The notes under the pieces: model-generated
Seen by the model: only the letters and a program-made list of their open reading frames with translations
What the model was told of the DNA's origin: nothing
The model's database searches: none
DNA from: Fibrobacterota bacterium
GTDB lineage: Bacteria > Fibrobacterota > Fibrobacteria > UBA11236
Assembly: GCA_023249635.1 (NCBI GenBank)
Contig: JAHFCH010000038.1
Location: 1 to 38,960, forward strand
DNA length: 38,960 nucleotides
Direction of reading: 5' to 3'
Shown here: in pieces, positions 15,412 to 22,271 of the stretch
Layout of the letters: the number at the start of each line of letters is the position of its first letter
How positions within the stretch are numbered: the stretch's first letter is position 1
Program-made: the position numbers and the translations under genes

Positions 15412-16001
15412 ACGCCACCAACGCCAAGAGCTCCACCACGGACATGCACACGCGCCTGCGCAGTGATGGGCAGGGCGGCTTCGCCCTGCTCGGAGTCATC
15501 GGGATCATGATGGTGCTGGCGATCCTGGGCACCATGGTCTACCACAACGTGAACACGGACATCACCCATTCCGGCAAGGACGTGAACCGCGTGCGCGCCG
15601 AATTCGCCGCGGAGAGCGCGGTGCAATGGGGCCTCGCGGAAGTCGCCCGCAAGCGTCCCGGCAAGGAACCCTTCACCCTGGCCACCCATGATGCGGCAGG
15701 CGAGCACCCGATTTCCGGAAGCGCCAAGGACGAAGATGGAGCTCCGCTGCATCTGGGGGGCGAAGACGTGGAGCGCATGTACGGAGCCAAAGGCGGGATC
15801 GACAAGGATGGCTGGATCTACGAGACCGTGCACAGCCGGGAGTTGACCGTCTCCAACGCCAAAGACGAATTGCTCGCCTTCAAGGTCTGGTATCCGGACG
15901 ACAGCACCCTGCGCGTTCAGGGCCGGGGCGAGGTCGACGGATCCACGGCCGACGTGGATCTGGTAAGCCATATCCGCGATATCGCCGTTCCCATGCCGTA
16001 A
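15408..16001 (+). CDS. PilX-type minor pilin-like protein
   Basis: 197 residues. A polar leader of about 20 residues is followed by QGGFALLGVIGIMMVLAILG, a pilin-type helix. It lacks the usual Glu at position 5 but has the style of PilX/GspK proteins (GxALxxxLxxLxxLxLLG). VNRVRAEFAAESAVQWGLAEV is the typical second part of this family (AE-A-ESAxxxG). The ATG at 15408 overlaps the upstream TGA. It is the last gene of the cassette; PilV-, PilW- and PilX-like genes in this order are the usual minor-pilin arrangement. Confidence 0.8.
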   Translation: MNATNAKSSTTDMHTRLRSDGQGGFALLGVIGIMMVLAILGTMVYHNVNTDITHSGKDVNRVRAEFAAESAVQWGLAEVARKRPGKEPFTLATHDAAGEHPISGSAKDEDGAPLHLGGEDVERMYGAKGGIDKDGWIYETVHSRELTVSNAKDELLAFKVWYPDDSTLRVQGRGEVDGSTADVDLVSHIRDIAVPMP

Positions 16002-16015
16002 TCGCGGCCCCAGCG

Positions 16016-16039
16016 CGGGACCCCTTTTCGGTGGTCCCG
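16016..16039. repeat. Inverted repeat after the pilin cassette
   Basis: CGGGACC and GGTCCCG form a perfect 7-bp stem with a 10-base loop. It lies 15 bases after the stop of the PilX-like gene. There is no T-run, so it may be a weak terminator or a 3' stabilising hairpin. Confidence 0.5.
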
Positions 16040-16054
16040 ACCCCACCCGTTTCA

Positions 16055-16244
16055 TACTTTGGAATCCCGCCCGTAGGCGGGTTCTACCGGGAATAATCCT
16101 CCCGATTGACCCCTCCCCGGGCAGGAAGTAGATTTCGAAACGAACACTGAAGGATCGGCTTCATCCCCCTCGCCCCGCTTAGCCGGGGCGGCGTGGGCCG
16201 GCGCCGGCTTCCTCCCACGCACCAGTCCCGCCTACGGGGGGGAC
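16055..16244 (+). promoter_or_regulatory. Hairpin-rich region upstream of the DUF4062 gene
   Basis: TACTTTGG (16055-16062) may be a -10-like element. It is followed by perfect inverted repeats: CCCGCC-CGTA-GGCGGG (16066-16081), GCCCCG-6-CGGGGC (16172-16189), the 12-base palindrome GCCGGCGCCGGC (16197-16208), and GTCCC/GGGAC arms at 16225-16244. If transcribed, this would be a highly structured 200-base leader. No gene is seen in it. Confidence 0.4.
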
Positions 16245-16267
16245 TTCACGGAAAATCCGGGGATCCC

Positions 16268-17605
16268 ATGGACAAATCCCTCCACGTATTCGTCTGCAGC
16301 ACTTATCGCGATCTCGTGAGCGAGCGTAATGCCGTTCTCGATGGTTTGGACGGTCTCTGCGACCAATTCTCCTCCCTCTCTTACCATTGCCCCCGTTCCA
16401 TCCAACCATTGGACACGGCCAAGGAGGAACTGCGCCGCAGCGATGTCATGGTGATGATCGTCGGGCATCTACAGGGCGTCATCGCGCCTGGGATGGACAT
16501 AGCCCACGGGGAAGCGGAATACCTGGAAGGGGCTTCGCTGAAAAAAAACGTATTGGTCTACTTGCGCGATTTGGAGTCTGGCCTCTACCCGGCGCATTTC
16601 GAGCGCGACCCGCAACGGGCCGTCCAGCTCAAGGCCTTCCGCGATAAGCTGGAGCGCGAGCATGGGGCCAAGGTTTTCGACGACATATATTCCCTGGTCT
16701 CGCTGGTGACACAGGATCTTTTCCGGCTGGCGCAGGAATCGGGCCTCAAGCCGAAGTCCGGCCCCAAGACGGTGAAGTTCAGGGCCCGCGCCTGGGAAAC
16801 ACGCAAGTTACCCGTGGGCGGCATACCGCAGTTGCAACCGCAGCCTGCCCAAGCCAATGATTCGCAAACGCGAACCATCCCCATTCTGCAGAAGGCCCTG
16901 GCGACCCCGTTCCGGCGGCGGCGCGCGGGCGGCGGACATTTGGCGCGCGGCCTGGCCTTGGGCGCGGCGGTGCTGGCCTTGCTTGGCCTCGCGGCCGCGA
17001 AACTCAAAGGCACGCCCGGAGTCAAAACCGGCCCGGTAGCCTCGGCCACGCAATCGCCCTCCGCTGCCGTCCCGGCTCCGGCCGACGGTTTCGGAAACGC
17101 GGGTCCCGCAGCCTCGGTCGCGGAAATCCCCGCCCCGGTTCCCGTGGCTCCCCTGCCCCCCAAGCCCTCCGGCGTGGTCAAGGTGACGGACGATGATGAT
17201 CCCACCAAGGCCTTCCTGCGCAAAGCCACGGAAGGTTCGGCGGAAGATCAGTTCCAGGCCGGCCAGATGTACGAGACCGGGAAGGATGTCCCCAGGGACG
17301 ATTCCTCCGCCTTCCGCTGGTATAAGAAGGCCGCGGAGCAGGGCATGGCCGAGGCCCAATACAAGGTCGCGCTGATGTACCGGTACGGCAAAGGAACCAC
17401 CAAAAGCTCATACGCAGCGGCGCGCTGGTTCCAGACGGCCGCCGAGCAGGGCCATCCCCGCGCCCAGGTGAAATTGGGCCAGATGTACAAATCGGGCAAG
17501 GGCGTCCCCAAAGACGAAACCTCGGCCTTCAAATGGTTCCTCAAGGCAGCGGATCAGAAGGATCCGGAGGCCGAGAAAATCCTCGCCGAACTCAAGGAAA
17601 ACTGA
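16268..17605 (+). CDS. DUF4062 - transmembrane - Sel1-repeat protein
   Basis: 445 residues with three parts. Residues 4-150 match DUF4062: HVFVCSTYRDLVSERNAVLD (the family has FISSTYxDLxxER), then AKEELRRSDVMVMIVGHLQG. A linker leads to one hydrophobic span (about 224-245). After a Pro-rich stretch come at least three Sel1-type repeats (about 325-440), for example AFRWYKKAAEQGMAEAQYK and AARWFQTAAEQGHPRAQVK. DUF4062 is a TIR-like flavodoxin-like fold often placed at the N-terminus of large signalling or NLR-like proteins. Sel1 repeats bind proteins or cell-wall fragments. This suggests a membrane sensor with the DUF4062 part inside the cell. ATG 16268 begins the domain; the frame is open further upstream. 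Confidence 0.85.
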   Translation: MDKSLHVFVCSTYRDLVSERNAVLDGLDGLCDQFSSLSYHCPRSIQPLDTAKEELRRSDVMVMIVGHLQGVIAPGMDIAHGEAEYLEGASLKKNVLVYLRDLESGLYPAHFERDPQRAVQLKAFRDKLEREHGAKVFDDIYSLVSLVTQDLFRLAQESGLKPKSGPKTVKFRARAWETRKLPVGGIPQLQPQPAQANDSQTRTIPILQKALATPFRRRRAGGGHLARGLALGAAVLALLGLAAAKLKGTPGVKTGPVASATQSPSAAVPAPADGFGNAGPAASVAEIPAPVPVAPLPPKPSGVVKVTDDDDPTKAFLRKATEGSAEDQFQAGQMYETGKDVPRDDSSAFRWYKKAAEQGMAEAQYKVALMYRYGKGTTKSSYAAARWFQTAAEQGHPRAQVKLGQMYKSGKGVPKDETSAFKWFLKAADQKDPEAEKILAELKEN

Positions 17606-17642
17606 GCCCCGGATAGCCGCCGCCGCCTTACTTTGATAAAGC

Positions 17643-17667
17643 GGTCGGGATAGAGACCCGGCCTTTT
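17643..17667 (+). terminator. Intrinsic terminator after the DUF4062 gene
   Basis: GGTCGGG and CCCGGCC pair over 7 bp (one G-U) with loop ATAGAGA, followed by TTTT. It lies 38 bases after the DUF4062-Sel1 stop and before the TPR gene, separating the two. Confidence 0.65.
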
Positions 17668-17720
17668 CCCACGGGATTTCCCACGGATCCGATTCACCAG
17701 CCGAGGCAGAGGGGTTTGCC

Positions 17721-20441
17721 ATGCGCTTAGTGTCCCGTCTTGTTTTCATATGCGCCCTGGCCGCCGCGGCGATGCCGTGCCACGCGGAAACCCTGCACGG
17801 CCGCGTGGTCGATCGCGCTTCCCTGGAATCCTCCTCGGCGGGCAAAGGCCTGGCAGGCGCCAAGCTTCTCCTGTACGATGCGGGCGGCCACACCCTGGCG
17901 GCGAAGAGCTCGGGCAAAACGGGCGGCTACGCCTTTCCCCGGCTTGCCCCCGGCGTGTACACCGTGGCCATCTCCCGCAAAGGCTGGCTGCCCAAGCGGC
18001 TGCTGCGCGTGATCGAGGTTAACGCCGAAGATACCCTATCCCGCGATTTCCTTCTCGATCGGCTACCTCTGCGCGGCGGCCTGCCCGCGCTTACCGAAGC
18101 GCCCGCTCCCGCGAAACGCAAAGCCAAACCGAAAACCGTGGCGCCATATTACCCGCAACTGGCCGAAGGCATGTTGGCCGCCCTGCGCATGCCCGCCTTC
18201 CATCGCGACCTGGCCCATGGGGAAATCACCTTGGGACGTTTCTTCGATGCGGAGGATACCACCCTGGCGTATCGGGATCTGTGGGCGGGATTGCTGTGGG
18301 CCGAAATCGAATCGCAGGATCGGCCCGTCGAATCCATGGTCTACCTGGCGCATGCCTACGATTCCGCGCTCAAGGCCGAAAGCTTCGCGTCCCCGGCAGC
18401 GCTCAAGCCTTGGCTGAAGGCCGATGCCGATTCCACCCAGGCCCTGACGCTGACGGCGCGGGCCATGCTGCTGAAGCCCGGGAAAAAGGACCTACCTACC
18501 GATCTCGCGAAAAAGTCCGTGCCCAAATCCATCACCCTTAAAATACTGGAAGCCCAATTCGCCATGGCCGCGCCCAAACCGAAGAAGAAAGCCTTCCTCG
18601 CCAAGATCAAAGGACTGATCGGTCCCGAGTACGCGCGTAAATTCGCCCTGCTTATCGATCCGCCACGCAAACAGAAAACCGCCAAAACCGCAGCCCCCGC
18701 CCCGACGGGTCCGCCCCGCGCGGATATGGAAGCGATCTGGAAAGTGGTGACGGATGCCGCCGCCGCCCGCGAAGCGAATCCCGTGGCCTTGTACCACCTG
18801 GCCATGCGCAAAGCAGAACTGGGCAAGGCCCGGGAGGCCGTAACCGACCTGCAACGCCTGGCCCCCCTGCGCCCCGATGAAGCCCGCAGCGTGGCCGCCC
18901 TGGCGGATCTGAAGCTGGGCCTGGGCGACACCAGCGCCGCCGCGGGACTCTACGATTCCTTGTCGCGGGTGGAAGCGCCCGAATGGCAGGCCAAGGGCTT
19001 CCGTGCCGCCGCGCGTCTGGATTGGGCGCATGCCCGCGGAGAAACCGCCGAACGCGGGTTATGGCGCGCCATCGGGCTCGACTCCCGATCCCCGGCGGCA
19101 CGCGCCGACCTGCTGCTGCTGGCCGAAATCACCTTGACGCGGGATTCCTGGACCCCGGTAGAGGCCCTGCTCGATTCCCTGATCAAGCAGCGGCCCCGCG
19201 AAGCGGACGCCTACTTCTGGCTGGGACGCATGGCGCTGAAACGGCAACAGGACGGGGTGGCGCTGGAGCGCTTCCAACGCGCCGCGGCCCTGGCGCCGCA
19301 GCGTCCCGAGTTCGCCACCGCCGTGGCCGGCGCCCATTTCGCCCGCGAAGAATGCGATGCCGCGCTCAAGGTCCTGAAGCCGGTGCGCTCGCGGTTGGGC
19401 GGTGAAGGCCTCTCCATCTACGGCCAATGCCTGCTGCGCCAAGGGCGCTCCCAGGAAGCCGTAGCGGAATTCGAAAAGCTATACGCGGCGCGCCCCAATC
19501 CCGCCAACCTCTCGGCCTGGGCCCGCGCCTTGACCGCCGCCAAGCAGCCCCGCAAGGCCGTGGCCGCCATCCAAGCTTCGCCGCATGCGGGAGACTTCGA
19601 AGCGCGCAAGGCCTTGGCCGAAGCCGATATCGCCTTGGGTGATGCCGCCGGAGCGCGGCAACTGCTCGACCCGGCACCGGCCGGCCGCGAAACCGATCCC
19701 GAATTGCATTACCTGTTGGGGCAGGCAGCCTTCGCCTTGCGCGAATACCCCGAGGCCGGCACCCAGTTGACCGGGGCGTTACAGTACCGTGAAGATTACC
19801 CCGACGCCAAGTACCTGCAGGGCCTGTGCCTGCTCAAGCAAGGCCGCAGCGGCGAGGCCCACCATTATTTCCAGGAACTGATGGATTCGGAAAAACCCTC
19901 CTGGCGCGCCAAGGGTTTGCTGGGACAAGGCCAGGCCTTCGCCAAGGAAGAGAAGCCGGAAGCCGCCGAAGAGAATCTGCGCCGCTCATTCCAGGCCGCG
20001 CCCGGCGCCGAAGCCGCCGCCCACCTGGCGCTGACCCTGCTCAAGCTGGGCAAGTTGTCCGAGGCCGCGGAGTGGGCCGCCAAGGCGCGCAAGCTCGATC
20101 CGGATGAACCCCTGGGCCTGATGGCTTCGGTAGATGGTTTGTTGGCGGATCATCGCGAAGCCGAAGCCCTGGCGCTGGCGCAAGCGGGACTGGAAGCCCA
20201 TCCCGATGGCTGCGATTTCATGGTGGTAGCCGCCAAGGCCCAATTGCGGGCCGGTCATGATGGCGAGGCCGCGGAGTTGAGCCGGCGGGCCAGCGGACGT
20301 TGCCCGGAGGAATCGGCTCCCTACTATTACCTGGGCACTTTATCGGCCCGGGCCGGTACGGTTAAGGAAGCCAGGCGCCTGTTCGCCGAATATCTGCGTA
20401 CCGGCGGCGATGCCAAGCGCGTCCCCGTCGCTTACCGCTGA
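17721..20441 (+). CDS. Large periplasmic TPR protein with carboxypeptidase-regulatory-like domain
   Basis: 906 residues. A signal peptide (about 1-22, ending CHA) is followed by a beta-sandwich like the carboxypeptidase regulatory domain (about 24-113): LHGRVVDRASLE, KTGGYAFPRLAPGVYTVAISRKGW. A Lys/Pro-rich linker comes next, then long arrays of TPR-like helices (about 340-905), e.g. GRSQEAVAEFEKLYAARPNPA and AEWAAKARKLDPDEP. Such proteins act as scaffolds or adaptors of envelope complexes. ATG 17721 has AGAGGGG about nine bases before it. TTACTTTGATAAAG (17628-17641) could hold a promoter. The gene overlaps the 3' end of the convergent lactonase gene by ten bases. No partner can be named. 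Confidence 0.85.
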   Translation: MRLVSRLVFICALAAAAMPCHAETLHGRVVDRASLESSSAGKGLAGAKLLLYDAGGHTLAAKSSGKTGGYAFPRLAPGVYTVAISRKGWLPKRLLRVIEVNAEDTLSRDFLLDRLPLRGGLPALTEAPAPAKRKAKPKTVAPYYPQLAEGMLAALRMPAFHRDLAHGEITLGRFFDAEDTTLAYRDLWAGLLWAEIESQDRPVESMVYLAHAYDSALKAESFASPAALKPWLKADADSTQALTLTARAMLLKPGKKDLPTDLAKKSVPKSITLKILEAQFAMAAPKPKKKAFLAKIKGLIGPEYARKFALLIDPPRKQKTAKTAAPAPTGPPRADMEAIWKVVTDAAAAREANPVALYHLAMRKAELGKAREAVTDLQRLAPLRPDEARSVAALADLKLGLGDTSAAAGLYDSLSRVEAPEWQAKGFRAAARLDWAHARGETAERGLWRAIGLDSRSPAARADLLLLAEITLTRDSWTPVEALLDSLIKQRPREADAYFWLGRMALKRQQDGVALERFQRAAALAPQRPEFATAVAGAHFAREECDAALKVLKPVRSRLGGEGLSIYGQCLLRQGRSQEAVAEFEKLYAARPNPANLSAWARALTAAKQPRKAVAAIQASPHAGDFEARKALAEADIALGDAAGARQLLDPAPAGRETDPELHYLLGQAAFALREYPEAGTQLTGALQYREDYPDAKYLQGLCLLKQGRSGEAHHYFQELMDSEKPSWRAKGLLGQGQAFAKEEKPEAAEENLRRSFQAAPGAEAAAHLALTLLKLGKLSEAAEWAAKARKLDPDEPLGLMASVDGLLADHREAEALALAQAGLEAHPDGCDFMVVAAKAQLRAGHDGEAAELSRRASGRCPEESAPYYYLGTLSARAGTVKEARRLFAEYLRTGGDAKRVPVAYR

Positions 20442-21508
20442 AGCGGGTCGAGCACCCGCACGCAAACCGGGGACGGTACGGAAACCTCGTGTCCGGTCCA
20501 TTCCAGGCTCCCGGTATCGGGATGGATGCGGAACACGGATACGGAATCGGAGCGCTGGTTGGCGGCCAGTAGGAACCTTCCCGAAGGCTCAATGGTGAAA
20601 TGACGCGGGAATTTCCCCCGCGTGCCCGTGTATCCCGCATAGGCCAGGCTTCCGTCTTCCGGGCGGATATCGAAATGGGCGATGCTGTCATGCCCGCGAT
20701 TGCTGACATAGAGGAAGCGACCGCCCGGCTCCACCAAAATGCCGGAGCCGTAATTCTCCCCGGCCGATTCCGGCGGCAGGCAGGAAACCGATTGCATCTC
20801 CGCGAGGCTCCCGTTCAGTCCGTTATACGCGTAGTGGGAAACGCGTGCTTCCAGCTCATGGATTACGTAGGCCCATTTTCCGCCGGGATGGAAAGCGAGA
20901 TGGCGCGGACCGGAACCGGGTTTGGAGGTGGTGAATGGCGAAACCGCGGGGCGCATGCTCCCGCGCTCCGCGTCGAAGGAGTAGGCCATAATCCGGTCGA
21001 TACCCAGATCGACCGCCAGCACGTGGCGGTTGAAGGGATCGGCGGAGACGAAATGGGGATGCGGGCTTTCTTGCCTGCTGGTGATGGGACCGGACCCCTC
21101 ATGAATCTGGCGAAAGGCCACCGGGCCGAGCGAACCTTCTGGCATAACCGGAAAAACCGCCAGGTTACCGCCCCCGTAATTGGCCACCATCAGGAACCGC
21201 CCGGCCTTGTCCAAGGCCAGATGGCAAGGCCCTCCGCCCTGGGACGGTTGTTGGTTGAGGAAGCGGAGCTGACCCGATCCGGGTTCTATGGCGAAGGCGC
21301 TCAGGGCGCCTCCCGGCTTTCCGTAATAGGTATCGACCTCGTTGACGGCGTATAGATTGCGGCCTTTGGCGTCGATGATGAGATATGAAGGGTTGACCAC
21401 CCCGGCCAGCACGTGCTGAAGCTTAAGGGCGCCATCGGATGGGTCGAGGGAGAACTGGTAGATGCCCTCGCCGCCGTTGGAAGTATAGGACCCTATATAA
21501 ACATGCAC
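20432..21508 (-). CDS. Lactonase family (YbhE/Pgl-type) beta-propeller protein
   Basis: 358 residues with the 7-bladed propeller layout of the 6-phosphogluconolactonase/lactonase family. It begins VYIGSYTSNGGEGIYQF, continues with GRNLYAVNEVDTY, GGPCHLALDKAGRFLMVANYGGG, SPHPHFVSADP, GSGPRHLAFHPGGKWAYVIHEL and GKFPRHFTIEPSGRFLLAANQ. These repeated D/xGRFL-xVAN and H-xxxxP blocks are the family signature. E. coli YbhE hydrolyses 6-phosphogluconolactone in the pentose phosphate pathway; many homologues have other or unknown substrates. The start is GTG at 21508, chosen because the first blade begins there; no in-frame ATG precedes it. CCCCGC/GCGGGG arms flank an AT-rich TATTATT just upstream. 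Confidence 0.85.
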   Translation of the reverse strand: MHVYIGSYTSNGGEGIYQFSLDPSDGALKLQHVLAGVVNPSYLIIDAKGRNLYAVNEVDTYYGKPGGALSAFAIEPGSGQLRFLNQQPSQGGGPCHLALDKAGRFLMVANYGGGNLAVFPVMPEGSLGPVAFRQIHEGSGPITSRQESPHPHFVSADPFNRHVLAVDLGIDRIMAYSFDAERGSMRPAVSPFTTSKPGSGPRHLAFHPGGKWAYVIHELEARVSHYAYNGLNGSLAEMQSVSCLPPESAGENYGSGILVEPGGRFLYVSNRGHDSIAHFDIRPEDGSLAYAGYTGTRGKFPRHFTIEPSGRFLLAANQRSDSVSVFRIHPDTGSLEWTGHEVSVPSPVCVRVLDPLQR

Positions 21509-21546
21509 ATCCGGCCCCGCATCGAATAATACCGCGGGGTAGAGAT

Positions 21547-21571
21547 AAAAAAATACGCGTCGTGACGCGTT
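21547..21571 (-). terminator. Intrinsic terminator
   Basis: On the minus strand ACGCGT-CACG-ACGCGT forms a tight hairpin followed by ATTTTTTTA. It starts directly after the stop of the 169-residue gene (21572) and should separate it from the lactonase gene downstream. Confidence 0.8.
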
Positions 21572-22081
21572 CTATTTGAGCAAGTCGGTGATCCGGCCGT
21601 TTTCGCTTTTTACCGGACCGTAATATTCGGGATCTTCGTCCTTGGTTTTCTGGATCTCCAGATAGCAGTTCACGATCCTGTCCTCCAGGGATTTCGTGTC
21701 CCGGAGCTCCCAATAGCCGCTTTCGTCCTGGATGACCAGTTCGCTGCATTTTATCTTGAGCTGATCGAAGAAATCGGCGACACCCATGTGGATTTCCAAG
21801 GGCGCGAATTGCGTCTTGACCCAATTCTTGAAGTACCCGTCACCGGTAATCTGGAACGTCATCGGTTCGCAATTCTCATGGGGTTCGATGATGAACATCG
21901 TCAACTTACCGTTGTAGGGGATGTCCTCGTCGGGATGGGCCAGCATTGCGGGCCCCTCGCTCTCCATCATCTCCGTGATGCTCCACCCCTTCTCCTTCGA
22001 GATGAGGTTGGCCATGATGTAAAACTCTTTGATCCGTAATTTCGGATTGACCCGACCGCGGTAGTGGATGGTAATGCCCAT
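21572..22081 (-). CDS. Conserved-looking protein of unknown function
   Basis: 169 residues, no signal peptide or membrane span, acidic, probably cytosolic. It opens MGITIHYRGRVN and has the stretch MFIIEPHENCEPMTFQITG, then FFDQLKIKCSELVIQDESGYW. From memory, proteins starting MGI-T-IHY-G occur as uncharacterised small proteins in several phyla, but I cannot name a family. AAGGGA lies six bases before the ATG and ATAAAATA about 30 bases upstream; a strong terminator follows. It is a single-gene unit divergent from the U32 gene, with a dyad repeat in between (22105-22135). Confidence 0.75.
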   Translation of the reverse strand: MGITIHYRGRVNPKLRIKEFYIMANLISKEKGWSITEMMESEGPAMLAHPDEDIPYNGKLTMFIIEPHENCEPMTFQITGDGYFKNWVKTQFAPLEIHMGVADFFDQLKIKCSELVIQDESGYWELRDTKSLEDRIVNCYLEIQKTKDEDPEYYGPVKSENGRITDLLK

Positions 22082-22104
22082 ATGGATTCCCTTATGCCCC
22101 TTAC

Positions 22105-22135
22105 GGATATTTTATCCCAAATCCGCCGATTTGGG
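22105..22135. promoter_or_regulatory. Two overlapping dyads in a divergent promoter region
   Basis: GGATA-TTT-TATCC (22105-22117) and CCCAAATC-CGCC-GATTTGGG (22116-22135) are perfect inverted repeats next to each other. On the minus strand they overlap the likely promoter (ATAAAATA) of the 169-residue gene, so an operator is plausible. No T-run follows either. Confidence 0.45.
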
Positions 22136-22251
22136 GAGGGGTCATGAAGGCGCAACCTACCCAAGCGCTTACCTGACGGGGGTTTGCGACACCCGTCCGG
22201 GGCCCGGAAACGGTCCTTACCGGGGGGGTAGCACCGGGGATACGGCAGGGG

Positions 22252-22264
22252 TTCCTATATTTCC
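22252..22264 (+). promoter_or_regulatory. TTCCTATATTTCC promoter-like motif
   Basis: Identical over 13 bases to the site at 10319. It ends seven bases before the ATG of the U32 gene, so the transcript would be nearly or fully leaderless; no Shine-Dalgarno sequence is present. Confidence 0.6.
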
Positions 22265-22271
22265 CTCCCCC

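Noticed and set aside
16016-16250. CRISPR-like or integron-like repeat cluster
   Set aside because: The inverted repeats differ in sequence and spacing; there is no repeated unit with spacers and no integrase or cas gene.
17668-17698. Short direct repeat TTCCCACGG twice
   Set aside because: Two copies only, nine bases each; could be chance and has no clear role.
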